From: Pterobdella sp. o SKG-2022
Taxonomy: Eukaryota > Annelida > Clitellata > Hirudinida > Piscicolidae
Assembly (NCBI GenBank): GCA_964035795.1
Contig: OZ038321.1
Span: forward strand, 6,443,696 to 6,507,695
Length of the DNA: 64,000 nt
Direction: 5' to 3'
The stretch's first letter is position 1. Every line of letters begins with the position of its first letter. This document shows positions 1 through 14,000 of this stretch, one piece after another. Under the pieces are notes generated by a model. That model did no database searches. It had not been told where the DNA came from and saw only the letters and a list, made by a program, of their open reading frames with translations. Position numbers and translations under genes: made by a program.

Positions 1-161
1 TGTTTTTTTGTGTGTATTCATAGAAAATTTTTGATATAATTTAATAAAATGATACTGATTTATACACGGGATAGTAAGCAACAAAATAAATTACAATAAA
101 AAAAATAGAAAACTAAATGTCAAAGTAAACATTAAAAAGATCTTATTTTCTTTCTTAGACA

Positions 162-3100
162 TCAGCCACCACTTGGAAAAAGAATAGATGCTATAATAAA
201 ATGATACAACCTCAAGCTTAATGTGATCATTATACATATGTATCTGCATAAGAAACCTTTGAATGGCTCTTTTGAAGAATCCTTGTGTAGGAACTGTTGA
301 TTCACCTGGTCTGTGTGGGTTAGCATGCTGTCATTAAAACCATTATAATTAGTGTGTATTCATCAGCATTATCACTACTATTGCCAGTATAAGATTTCAG
401 AATATAACAAAAAATTTCGAGAAAATTTTTCTTATTTTTTTTTGTTACTTCACAAATGTCAAGTTTAAAAGAAACATACAATGTCTGTAAAAATCTACAA
501 CATCAGGTCAAAATTCTATTCATGATAAAGATATTAATATTCAAACCAAAATAATTATATTAACATATTATTTACATCCCAATAAACTCTTGAATTGCAT
601 GTCATTATTTTAATTCAATACTAATAATATAACAAAATTTTGAGCACCATTAGTTTTTATTATCAACTACAAAGCTTTTCGTTAACAGTGTAAATTTTCT
701 AATAGGTGACGTATTTAAAAATGTTACATTGCTAAAAGCTTTGTACTTTATAATGAAAACTTTTAGTGTTAAAAATTTTTTGTTTCAATTCGGCTCAAAA
801 CATCAATAATAATAATTATTATTATTAATATTATAACAGAAAAAAATCAAAAAAAAAACTAAATATGAAAAACACATAAAATGTCTTCAAAGAATAATAT
901 GCAACTATAAAAACATTTGAAATTTTATAATATAGTATTGAAGTTAAAACAAAACGGATAGTGCAAACTCACCATCAAACTTGATCTTGCTAATAACCAC
1001 ATCCTCCTTGAACTCCTTCATCTCCTTCTCCATCCCTTCACACTCTTCCTTGGTTCCAAATGTCATCTTTACTGTGCTAGATAGTGTGTGATTTATTAAC
1101 AGTGGATATCAAGAAAAAAATATGCCAACCTAATAATTTTTATTCTTAATATGATAGAACAATATTTCTATTTCTTAATAATGAATTATTTGTAAATAAA
1201 AACTAAAATATAAAATAACAGCATGACACTAACGAAAAATATAAACACACTCAAGTGACCATCCAAACTCACCCAACCCCATAAACACACACAAGCAAAC
1301 TCACCCATTAGTGACAGGACACAGAATTTGGGAAAGGAAATCAATAGAGAACTTGGTGGATGCATCCAGCATGGCCATCACCACGGGAGCCTTGATTTCC
1401 TCCCTGCTGAGGTTGCTTGCTTGAAAGCTCCTTTGTGCCACCTCTCCAGCCAGGTCTGTGTGCCAGTGATTAGGAAGTGAGGGAGGTAGGATAGTGAGTG
1501 TAGTAGTGGGTTGTGAAAAAAAGTAGAAATGAATGAAAAATGGAAAGATAGGTGAACAAACAGAAATATTGAAAGTAAATGTCAATGATCAAGTGGGAAA
1601 AGAGAGGGAGGTTGAATGGTGACTGTAGACAAATGAGTAGATATTTAAACAAGTAAAAACATATAAACAGAACAAGAGATAGCGAATTCAATGGGCAGAT
1701 AAATCAAAATGACAAATGTAAATGCCTATCGAGGTCAAAAAAAGTAATATTGTCCTCAAGTAATATTTTGGAGTTACAAACTTTATCTTGTCAAAATAAT
1801 TTTTTTGGAAGACTGTTTTAGCAGTCTGCTTTTATCAAGCTAGGTTATTAAAACAAGTTCTTTATATGCAAAAAAAAACATCCTAGGACCAACACTAACA
1901 TCCTGCTGATGAAGATAGGGTACATTACTAACTTACACGGTGGAACATGCAAGTAAAAAAAAGCCCTACTGCAGAAGTTATTGATATATACACTATACTC
2001 ATGAAAATAGAACATATTCACCCACATAAAACTTAAATACATTCACACCTAAACTTCCCGCCAACACCAAGACTAGTCTGCTCAAATCAGGTTAGCATGG
2101 AAATAGATACAAAATGATGATGAACCAGATCCATAAATATAAGCCATCAATGCCCCACCCCATACTCACCAGCAAGTATTTCGCCCAAGAATGGAACAGT
2201 GAACTTCTTGCCATACCATTTGAGTTGAAAAGCATCAACTGTGCATTTAATATTAAGTCAGTGAAAAAATTGAACTAATAATACAATTGATGTAAATGAT
2301 GATTTAAAAACAAAACAATGATAATAAAAAGATAAATGAAGATAAAAAAGTTGATGAAAACATAATAAACATGACAAGTCTAAAATGAAATTTATTACAA
2401 GCAACAACAAAAACTCATTAAAAACTATGCTTCTCAAGGCTTAAACAAATTATTCAACATGAAACACTATAGGAAGTTCATTAAGGTGCCACGGAGGTTT
2501 TGTGAGTTGAACTCACAATATAAAGTAATTGTGTCACATCTCTTGATAATATGAGTTCAACTTACAAAAAATTTTGTGACATCCAGACAAACCTGAAAAG
2601 CTGTTTTACTTTGAAAATTATTAAAAACTTCAAATTTTTTTGTAAAACTAACTTGAACTTCCTGAAAAATCGAGCTTATCATACACATTGCCAACATACT
2701 TAATCATACATAAAGCTTCTGACAGTCATCAAGGAAGCTTTAGTGCCATCAAAACACAACATTCTACTAACAAAAACATCAATCTAAAACACAACAGAGC
2801 ACTAACACTCTCTCTTCATCTCGATGCAAAATAGCCCAGCCACCCTAGCATCATCTTCAGCCCTCTTCTTATCATCCACAACCTCAGTACTTGATGAAGC
2901 TTCTGTACCAGCTGCCTCTGTGCTACCTTCCGCCTTTCCAGCCTCAGCTTCATTGTTGTCGCACTTATCTTCATCATTGTTAGCTTCATTGGTGTTTGAG
3001 CCGGTAATATCAGCACTGGATGGGTTGGTGGAGTTGGTGATGTCATCTGTTGTATCCATATTGGTATGCTCATTGGTGGTGCTGCTGGTGAATGTATCAG

Positions 3101-4245
3101 TATTACCACTCGTCTGTGACTCCACACGATCTTTCTCATGGCTATTGTTGCTGCCAGTAACACCATCAGCCGATACATTCATCACTGAAGTTGTGGTTGC
3201 ATCATTATCAGCACTTGTCTTATCATCTGACATTGACACATCTGCAACTACACTTGTTGAAGAGCTTGTTGTATCAACTTGCGAGACATTATTGTTGGTG
3301 CTGTTGTTAGTTGTAGTTGAAGTGAGGTGCTGTTCAGATTGGTATGTGTTATCAGTGCTTTGATCCAATGTAGTAGCAGTAGTATCATTAGTAGTGTTAA
3401 TATTATTTACATTGTTATCACCAAGGTTATTGTTGTGCGAGTTATTTAATGTACTTTTGAAATCAGGACTTTCAGTGTCCACCTCACTTATGTCTTTTGA
3501 TTCATTATTGAACTCTGAAAACAATCATTTCCTCTTATACTTGTATCAAGTTATGAATATATTATGAACAATTCATATATTTTTAAATGATGATTTTTTA
3601 AGCTAAAGTAATGATAAAATTATTTAACATTGAAAAATTTTATTTAAAAAGTACAAAGCATTTCATTAAATTATAGTTTAGCTAATATACCTTCTGTATT
3701 GTTAGTGTCTTCATTAGTATTCAACACCTCTCCTTGTCCCTGATTTGCCCTTAAAACTAGTGTTAATATGTTGACAACTTGTTATATAGAGACTATATGA
3801 ATTGTTATATGAAGAATTGTTTCATTTGAGCATATAAAACAAGGTTATGATTGAATTAATAATTAATATATATATATATATGTTACATTTAATTTTTGAA
3901 AAATATATTAATAATCTTTATAGATGAAATTAATTTAAAAATGTGAAAAAATTCATAAGTGAATTTAGTATAAAAATGTTTTTATTGGATTTAAATGAAC
4001 ATAAATATATATTCCATTTGTTAACCGATTTATTTAATTGAAAGATTTTATTTGAAAAAATCTATCTTTAATCAAAAGATTTTGCAAAAATAGATTTTTA
4101 TGTTAAATTTCATTCTGAACTAACGATCATCATTTTCTAATCTAGCAATTAAATCAGCTTTTTTTCCAGATTGATCGAGACTCCTCTTTTTTAATTCCTC
4201 TTTCAACAAGTTAACAGTTAATTTCAAATATTCCCTTGTTGACAT
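162..4245 (-). CDS. SAP-domain protein, acidic low-complexity middle, C-terminus unrecognised
   Basis: Coding exons, 5' to 3' on the minus strand: 4245-4125, 3732-3691, 3514-2807, 2238-2170, 1455-1305, 1076-973, and a doubtful 310-162 that would supply the stop. All junctions are GT/AG and in frame. Residues 5-38 form a SAP motif (LTVNLLKEELKKRSL, then SGKKADLIARLE), the helix-turn-helix fold known to bind scaffold/matrix DNA or RNA. This suggests a nuclear protein. Residues from about 55 to 285 are Ser/Thr/Asn/Asp-rich and end in an acidic Glu/Ala stretch with DDKKRAEDDA. The following segment (KWYGKKFTVPFLGEIL; SFQASNLSREEIKAPVVMAM; EGMEKEMKEFKEDVVISKIK) looks folded but I do not recognise it. 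It is not the RRM of SAFB or the SPRY/NTPase of hnRNP U. The last exon is weak because its end is hydrophobic and AT-rich, so the true 3' end may be outside the window. The fibulin stop lies 827 bp upstream on the same strand. Confidence 0.65.
645..768. repeat. Imperfect inverted repeat, MITE-like (AAGCTTTT family)
   Basis: The left arm contains CTACAAAGCTTTTCGTTAAC and the right arm ends GCTAAAAGCTTTGTAC. The complement of the right arm matches the left with several mismatches over about 45 bases. It lies in the presumed last intron or 3' region of the SAP gene. Related AAGCTTTT/AAGTYGAACTC palindromes occur elsewhere in the window. No coding capacity. Confidence 0.45.
2497..2570. repeat. 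Inverted repeat with GAGTTGAACTCA arms
   Basis: Arms TTTTGTGAGTTGAACTCA and TGAGTTCAACTTACAAAA are complementary with one mismatch, separated by about 38 bases. It sits in the SAP-gene intron between exons 3 and 4. The arm core resembles the repeat at 13816-13890, which suggests a small non-autonomous element family. Confidence 0.5.
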
Positions 4246-5071
4246 ATTCACGGAAATTTTTTAAACTTTTCTCTTGAAATGGGAAACTGCGTAAATATAT
4301 ATCGTAACTTTTAGTATTTATTAAAATATTTTATTATATAAACATCTAAATATTTTTAATGATATGCCGATAACTTCAACTCATGAACATATATCATCGA
4401 GACAAAGAAAAATTTAGCGGTAAAAAAATGCAAAACAGTATTTTTTAAGTTATAATTTAAAATTTTTATTCAATTTAAAACCGAAAAAAAATATTTACTC
4501 AATATTTTGTCCGTAATTGAAAAAAGCGATCGACGCTAAAATCAGTAATGGGCGGTAATATATAATTAGAAGAAAAACAAATGAGCTTTATTTTACTTAA
4601 ACTTGAAAAAAATTAATTAGGTTCGTAAACAGTTTTTTTGAAAACTTAATACGTTGAAAATTTCATTTAAATAAAAAAAATAATTCATTTTATTTACGTA
4701 AAAAATTTGGAACTATAACTTATTAAGATTTTCTTATTTCAGATTTTGACATTCTATAACTAACATAGAAAGATTCTTTTATTTGTAAAAACAAATTAAA
4801 AACAATTCCTCAATTTAACAACTAATTTATCGGCAAAATAAATTATGTGGTTTTTACATAGAGTAAAAACTAAGTTAAAAAAATTTAGCATATATCGAGA
4901 AGTCAATTAATTATTGAAAATCTTAGTTGGTTAAAATCCGAAGTTCAAATCAAGACTGATAATTCTAAAAACAAAGACATGAGTTCAAAATTTCATAAAA
5001 GAGGAAAGTTTTGAAAATTTAGTAGCAAGATACAAAGTTTCGTAAGTTAATAGCTAGATAAAAAGTTATCT

Positions 5072-8000
5072 TCACCAAGGATCGTGTGTTACATATAATA
5101 ACACTCTGATTATCGCTGTTCCAAAGAAGGTCTCCTTGCTTTGATATTCAAATTCTCGACTATAAATATTCAATTTCACCTGCAAGGTTTAAAAATTGTT
5201 ACATCTCAAGAATAGCTTTTGCATAGCGCGTTTTAAAAAATTTTTTATCACAACAGTTGAAAAAAAAACTTAATATTCATTTATGCTTTTACTATAATTC
5301 AAAGAAAAAGACATCTAATTATTTAATATATATACCAAACTCACTTGTAACTCAATGTCTTGTGCTTCGTTAATTTTTTGTTTCAGTTCCAACACCACCC
5401 TATCATTACCAGTCTGCAAACATCATAATGGACGCATTTTATTATAACTTTCGATAACAATGGTTCCACTGACTATTACAAACACTTATAATCAAGTCGG
5501 TCGAACAATAATATTTAATGTAAAAATTCCAATATCAATAAGATATTTTTAGAGGTCCTTAAACTCACTGGATGAAATATCAATCATAATTTCTGTAATT
5601 TATAATATGCTATAATTATTGTTTTTATCACTGCTACGGCTAATGCTAATACAAATACTACTTCTAAGAATAATCTAAGCGACTCACTTGCAGCTCGAAG
5701 AATGAAGAATCGACAGAAGTGTAGCCATTGTAAGGGTTGACCGCTTTGATGAACTCTAACACTGGCTCAAACCTTGTAATGAGGTGTGTAAGAAAGAATT
5801 TATTTTCATTGTCAAAGTTCAGCTGAAGCACTGAAAACGTCAAAAATCTGGCTTGAAAACCCGTCGATAAGTCATTAAATTTTATGCCTACATTCTTTTC
5901 AATAACTTTTCTCAAATAACTTGAATAGATTTCGATTAATTTATACAATATAAAAGGATTCCACATCAAAAAAAATCATGCCTCTTTCTAATCTTTTCAC
6001 CAAAAAACATATCTTACTCTTCTCCCAATCAACCGCATCAAAATTCTCTCGATACTTTATATAGTATACAACACATAAACACATTTCTTGTTGCTATGGT
6101 CTTATTCAAATAAAAATCAACAAAAAAAACAACACAGTATAAACCTTCTATTTTGATTTACAGGTAGTCGAAGAGCAAAGAGGTTATTATTGGCAGTGTA
6201 GGAGGTGGGGAAGGTGATAAGGGAGAAGGAATAATAGACAGGAGCGTATAAGCATTCATGGTCTCCTTGTGGGCATAATGAGTACTTGCGCAGGCATTTC
6301 ATCGAGCTGTAGGGAGTATTGGTGGGTGGCATGTTAATATAGAGGTATTATTCTTTGTAACTCTTAGTTATCGACGTCTTAGCGACTAAATTGGTAAAAT
6401 ATAACAAAAAAGTTTTTACAATGGTTGTTTAGGTTTTAAAAAAACTGACTTAAAAGTTAAAAAACAATGAAAAGCTAAAAAAATAATATCAACAAAAAAA
6501 ATTAAATAGTACTTTTGATGGTCAAGAGAAGTGCCATGGAACCCTTTAGGGCAGGTCAGGTCTTGGCATTTGTAACCTCCTCTGGTATTGAAGCATTCAT
6601 GGTTGGGTCTGTGACATTGAGCTCTGCCCGTTGTGCATTCGTTAATATCTTCAAGGATGGTAGAGGGTTTTGACAGTTTTAATAGCGTTTTGGAAAGTTA
6701 ATTGAACTTTTTTTCAGCACAATTTTGTGTGAGATTTGAAGAACGTGACTAGTGCGGAGTGGTTACTTCAATTTTAGAGATTTTATGGTTGACTTCCAGT
6801 GCTAGTTAAATGGTTTGGTTGAAAAAATATATAAAGTAAATTTGTATTTTTTTGATAGTTTTATATAGGTTTTAATAGTTTTAGTGACTTCAACTTGTAA
6901 ATTTCCAAATGAAAACACTTTAATTAAATTCATTATTAATTATAAAAAAGATGATTTTCAACACAGCAAATAACATTATTTATTAACTTTCAATGAGTTG
7001 TAGATTTTTAGTGTCTCACTGTGGGTCTAATTGAACCTCGTAATTATCACTTATCTAATTTTATCAACTTTATTTTGATTATGTGTAATGATAACTGGTA
7101 TTGTGTAGTTTTACTATTTTTATCTTTAAAAATCTTCAAAAACTACTCTTTTTTTAATAATACAAAAAAATAAGCTCCATAATGCATTTAAACTCACTGA
7201 ATTAAACACTATTAAAACATCACCCATTAATATTAACAGTATTAAGATTTTATCATCATATAGATTCAACTAATAAATATAATGATTTTTCCAGAACATT
7301 CTTCGATTAAAATCCCGGAGGCATAGTTGCGGGGTTTTGCCTAGAACTACTTATAATGATGAAAAAGATTCATGTGTTTTAGCTGTTAAAACTAACGAGC
7401 AATTAAACTTAAAGAATGTCGTTAATTATGTCTTTAATTTATCAATATCAGGAAGTTTTTTTTTACAATTCGTGTTTCTATCAATATATTTGCAATTGAT
7501 ATCCTTATCAATGAAGTTTTCCATTTGGTTATATATATATAACATGTTTAGTTAGATTAAATTATCATTGCAAGTTATAGATAAATATTAATAATAGCCG
7601 AGGCCAATGATTTTTGCAGCTTTTTTCGTTCGCTTAGATTTACATCACCGAGCACTTGCTGAAGAGCTTTGCAGAATATAAGAAAAATATAATTGGTTAA
7701 ACTATTTAATAATTAACTTTGCTCTGTTCAGAAATTATAGAATATTTAAATAGATTAAGTGAAAAATGTTATTGTTACATTTGGATAATTAGAGAAAAAT
7801 CAAAGCAGGTTTCGAGCCCGTTACCTTCGGACCACCTTTTAAATTCTCTATTAATCGCTCCATAAAAAATCAATGATCAATTCACCAAATAATAATAATA
7901 AAAACAATCACCTAAACAAGTTCTCTTATCGGTGTCAAGAGTGAAGCCGTCTGGGCATGTGCATTTGAAGGAACCCAAGGTGTTCTCACATTTGCCTACA

Positions 8001-11000
8001 CACAATTGTAACCCGCTGAGAGATGCTTCCTTGCATTCATCTATATCTATATAAGGTTGGTGAGTGGTGATGTGTGTGTTGATAGATTAAAGTGTACAAG
8101 TTATCAGAGGATTTCGGAATAGTTGTGTGATATTAGGTGTCTGTGTACTGGTAGTTAAGAGTTTTAGAAGTATATTTGAGTGTACGTTGGTGAGTAGATG
8201 GGGCTTTGTTTAGCTCTAATGTGCAGCTCAAATTGTTGATGGATGAATGAGTATGGTTGTAAAAGTGTATGAATATTTCTTAATGGCTGAGTTAGGTTTC
8301 AGACATGGTTGGTAGGTGGGAATAGTGATAGATTTTGGTTTTTCAATGATATGTTTAAAAGTTTTTAATAAATTTTTATGAAAAAGAAATTTAGAGATAA
8401 AAGTTGAATCTAAATTTAGCTTATCTAATTAATAAATATAATTTAGAAAAAAAGCATAAATTGAATAAAAAAGTAGATAAATCTTGTAGAAAATTGATTA
8501 AATTAAAAAATATTAATCGAGTAAACTTAATGAAAAATTTAACTTTATCTAGTTTGGTAGTTATCACAAAATCTACAAAAATATGAAAATGTCAAAACAT
8601 TAGCTTTAGTGAAGAAAAATTACTTTATTTATTAACATGGTTAACATAGCTTCAGTGTTGTAGTCAAACATTTTGCTATATTTCATTAGATTTAGCTACA
8701 AATAATGATATCAAAACTAAAGATAAGCACGAAAAATAAATTAAATCAAGGTTATATAAAAAAAAGTTGATAAAATAACATTTTTTTCAATAAAATTGAA
8801 AATTAAATAAATATAAGCTATCTAATATGTATATAATTAATAATTTAATTTTTGTACAATGTAAAAATTCATGGATTACTGTTTTTAATAGAGTATAATA
8901 AAATTTATATTGTTAGACCATCAAATATTTTTGAAAAGCTTTGAATACATAAAAACTATCAGTTTGAGTTAAAGTGGTTTAAGTTTAGATTCAATGTTTA
9001 TTTCAAAAATTGATGTTTAGGTACCTATAATGTTTAAATTTTTACATGTCTACTTGAAATGTATGAGAAATATTTGCTCTAAAATGTAGTTTTTCATTAA
9101 ATATTAAACTTTCAAATTTTATGAAAATTGGAAAAAAAATATCCCAAGTTATAAGTATTCCAAACGAATAAATATCCATAAAATCAAAAGTAAGCAAACG
9201 TTTTAAATTAGTTATTCATTAAAAAATATTAAAAAAATCAAATATTTGATGAAATGAAAAGTCCTTAGTGTTCTCAAAAAAAGACATCGTGTATTCAATT
9301 ATTTAATTTTTTGTTATAACCTGCTCAAAAACTTTCTTAATACCTTTTACAATACCAATAAAACTACACTACGGTATTTATAAAAACGTACCTGAAACTG
9401 CAAATTTAAGAATCATAAAATCTATTTAATTATTAAAAATAAGATGCTTTCATAAGTGGTTAATGTTAATATACATCGAATAGATCTGAACCTTCGCAAG
9501 TTCTTTTATCACTGGAGATCTTGAATCCTTCCCTACAGTAGCACTGGAATGATCCTTGAGTGTTGACACATTCATGCTGACACATTCCTGGCCTGCTACA
9601 TTCATCTATGTCTGTGGAAATTGAAGGATGTGGTTTGAGGTATGTGGTGGTGTGAATAGGATGTTGTGAAAAAGAATGTTGTTGTTGCGTGGCTTGAGTT
9701 ATGTGGTGGTTGTGAGCATTCAAATAATTAATAGGATAAAAAAGAGGTTGATATATAGTTGAATCTTTGCTTGATTTGCTTTTATTAAAATATCAATTGA
9801 ATTATATGAAATTTGTTTGAAATTATAGTTGAGGTAATATTTTATCAACTTGATCTAACCTTGTGAGAATAGAAAAAAAAATTTAAAAATAAACAATACA
9901 TGAATATATTTGTTATCAATCCTTACCGGTACAGCCTGTTCCATTGATTTGGAATCCTTCTTTGCATAGGCATCTAAAAGATCCGAAAGTGTTTTCACAT
10001 TTTTGGTTTTTTGCGCATGTGTTGAACTCTCTGCATTCATCAACGTCTGTGTTTGAAAAATTTATTCTTTTTAAATTTTAAAATTAAGAAAGAAGTTGTA
10101 TTTAGTAAAATGTTTTAAATAAAAATTTAATAATTATGCCTAATTTTGTACTTGTTATATAGTTTTAAAAACAAAATTATAAAAATGTACGCCCAACGTG
10201 GGGCTCGAACCCACGACCCTGAGATTAAGAGTCTCATGCTCTACCGACTGAGCTAGCCGGGCAAGTGCGCGTTCTAGTTTAATATCTTTCATATGGTTTC
10301 ACAGTAGAAAAGCTCTACAATGAAATTATTCAATATTTTTAAATTAAGGTTTATTATTTTTATAACTTCTTTATTTCCTGTTATTATTATATACATATAA
10401 AAAATCAATTTTGAATACTTTTATCATTTAAAATGTTTAACAAATTGTAAAAATAGATGTTATATATATATATATTGTAGTTTAATAATATCAAAAAACA
10501 CTTGTTTCAACAAAAACTTCGAACAACCCAAAAAAAAACATCAAAAACAACACCAACCTTCGCAAATCTTCCTAACTTGGTTGATAACAAAGCCCTTTTG
10601 ACACTGGCACATGTATGAGCCGGGTAGATTTCTACATTGCATCATATGCCCGAAACAGTCGTGGTCGTTAGTTTTACATTCGTTTATATCTGTCAGGAGA
10701 GAGAAAGGGTCAGTTAGTGTTGAGTATATGATCTAAGAAAATAATAGTAACAGTAATTTGTAAGTATTTTTATAAAGACCAGGTTTTTATGCAGTTCATA
10801 ATGGTTAACCTACAAACTTTTTGTAGGGATTTAAAAAAACTAACGAGAGTATAAGACTACTTTCTATTTTTTCTGAAGTTTTCTTATTTATTACCATCTT
10901 TTGTGCGTCTTTCATGTATGTAAGTATAGTTGGAGATTTTTCATGATTGATTAGGAGAAAAATCAAAAAAAACTTAAGACAAAAGAAGTAAATCTTTAAC

Positions 11001-14000
11001 GATTTACAAGATTAGTAATGAAAACTATTACAGAAATATATGAATAAACATTAGGTGGAAATGAACAATGGTAAACTATTATAAATTTTAGACACTATTT
11101 GTTTTGATTGTATATTATGGTGAATTTCACATCAAATACCTTATTTTGTACAGTGATTAGTTATGAAAACTATTTTGTGATGAATGGCCTAACACTTTGA
11201 GCGTATCGTTTTATCATGTGTCAAATTACTTTTACAAATAACTAATAACAGTTAGTTAATTAGTTAGTAAAATAATTATTCATTTTTCATTTAGCTAGCT
11301 AGTCAATTAATTAATTTTGTATTTGATTTTACACTAGCCACAATCAAGCGAGTATATTTAGCGAGTAACATTTTCAAGTATTATACTTGGAAATGTTACT
11401 TAGTTAACAAAAATCTTTGAATCTCAATATATTTTTTTTGTGCTAATTATTTATTTATTTATATAGTTATGGCTTGTTATATACTGTACATTCTAAAAAG
11501 TATTGAACTGAAACCATAATATGAATGAAGTGAATGAAGATTTCAAACCTAAGCATTCGTTCCCATCGGAACTCTTTTTGAAACCTTTGGAACAGTTCAG
11601 CTTCTTTTTACATTCATAAGAGCCTGATGTGGTAAGCAATCGTGATCAGTAACATAATATTAATAGTAATAGTAATGTAATGTGGTACTTATAAAATGCT
11701 TTTATTTAGAGACCAAAGTACCTATTACAAATTTAATATAGCTAAAACACGCCGTGAAACAGTTGCAAAAGTTCAAAAGTTGGGTGCTTAAGAGAAAGAA
11801 AAATAGCTGTTTTAAGTAGAGTAACTATAGGATGAAATTGGTCAATAGTTTTTTATGTACATTAATACATAAAGTTCTTCTATTCACTGTGAAATCATCA
11901 CAGAAGATTATACTTCTTACAAGCACTCTGGAGTCAGTTTAGTTACCCTCTATTTGACAATTGTTTCACAATGGAAAAAATACCTACAGTAACTTTTTCT
12001 TACTCTTTATTATCAAAGTATTTCGCTTGTTTTTCACACCTAAAATTAATTATTCAACATAAAACGCTCTTTCTCGAGTTTATTAACATGCAAGGTAACT
12101 TTTCACAAGTCCAACTCACATTATACAATATGCAAATAACATAACATAATTATATTTGGATCGTCTCAATACAACACCTTTTAATAATGAGACTTGCGGT
12201 AAACTTCGTGAACTTGGAAAATTGAGAAAAATATGCTTAATAGAATTCAGCTTCAAAATTTGTAGGTATTTTCTCAATAGTAGTTATATAATGAAATATA
12301 TAACGATACCTAACTGATATACATGAAATAAAACTATATAAAACTATGCGGTTGTTTTTTACAGTATACTTCCTTACAAAACACAAACAGCAGTGCATCA
12401 ATGTATAATAAGAGTATTCCAAACCAATAGTGTTTTTGCATTCCTGGTCTCTTCTGCAAACTTGAGGTGTCTCTATGCATTCGTTCACGTCTGTTGGTGA
12501 AGTTAGTTTCAATTATATAAAAGTTTATCATCGTATGCGTCTTGTCTATTATATTAAGATATTGTATGTTTCTTTTGTTTAAGTTATTTTTTAGAGGCAT
12601 TTAAGCGGTGGGAAAATTACTTTTAAATTTCAAAAAAAATCATCAGACCACACCTTAATCCTTTCATTATGTCACAAATTTTATTAAGCGTTCCATCTTC
12701 AAAAATACTTGTTCAAATCATTCATGTCACGATTTACAACGTGTTTGCTATCATGTCATTCTTGAGTGAGTCGAGGGATCGTATTTTAATTATTTATTTC
12801 CTATGTTGTGTCGTCATGACACTTGTACGATAGTCTGTTTAACTTATTTATGAAAATCACTCAGAAAACTTTTTCTTACCAATCAACAAAATTATGCATT
12901 ACCTCAACTCATTCACAAGGACGCTTTTCATCCACAAAATTCAACCAACTAACAACAACAACAACTTAAAAAACAACAACAATACTATTTAAATACTCTA
13001 TAAAGCAACTTCTCAAAACGTTACCGTGCCCCCAAAACACAATTAACTCCATAAACACTAGTTAGCCACAAACACACACTACTAGGAACACACACAAAAT
13101 ACCCATTCATAAAACACTACTATCTACCGACAAAACACTCCAAGTTTCTCACAAAACTTTACAACCCAACACCACTACTCACCGACACAGTTGCCAGTAT
13201 CATCAGGCTTCATCCCAGGCAAACATCTAATGGGATTGCAGTTACCTGTTCTGAAGTCCAACCTGTAGCCTTTACGGCAATCCTTTTGAACACATCTGGG
13301 AAAATAAGATATATTCGTGAACTAATAGAATAAGTAAGGCGACCATTAGGCCGGTCCTAGTTGGTGATTGGTAGCATAATTGATTGGTTTCACAAGGTGC
13401 TTCTCCACGTGAATCATAGGGTATATATCAATGATTGGTTTAAGTCAACAAAAAAACTTGATAATTATTTATTTGAAAAAATTAATAAATCAACTTTTAA
13501 AAATTTCTTTGAAACAAATTCAGATGTCTAATCCTTTAGTTATAACGTTCAAGCTAATGCAGCGTGCAATGATATCTCTGTAATTGGTTGAAGTTATCCA
13601 TACAAATTGCCGTTATATGGTGTTTCATAGAACTATTACTGGCTAAGATGACAAATAAAATAATCTCTTCTGTAGAAGACAAACGCTAAGTTTTTTAAAA
13701 CTAAATAATATTTGAAGCTTTTTGTAAAACTATCTTAAACTATCAAGTACTTAATAATGGAGAAATGAATTAACACAGTAAGAAAAAAATTAAAATCATA
13801 ATATTTTTATACAGTACTAAGCTTTTCGCAAGTCGAACTCATACCATCAAGCTTTGATAACAACAGAGTTCGACTTACTGACAGCTTTGTGTTCAGTTGA
13901 ATTCAATTTTTGACATTATAGTATGAGAAAAATTAAAACATATCTCAATAATTTTTAGTTTAAAAATCTCATTATTAGCGTCGTTCAAACGATTATACTT

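Noticed and set aside
2824..3363. 179-residue plus-strand open frame
   Set aside because: It is the antisense shadow of the Ser/Thr-rich exon of the SAP gene; that exon has matching splice phases and the plus frame does not.
7795..7860. tRNA-3'-half-like sequence (GGTTTCGAGCC on plus)
   Set aside because: Only a B-box-like piece is visible; no A box, anticodon stem or acceptor pairing was found, so neither a tRNA nor a SINE can be supported.
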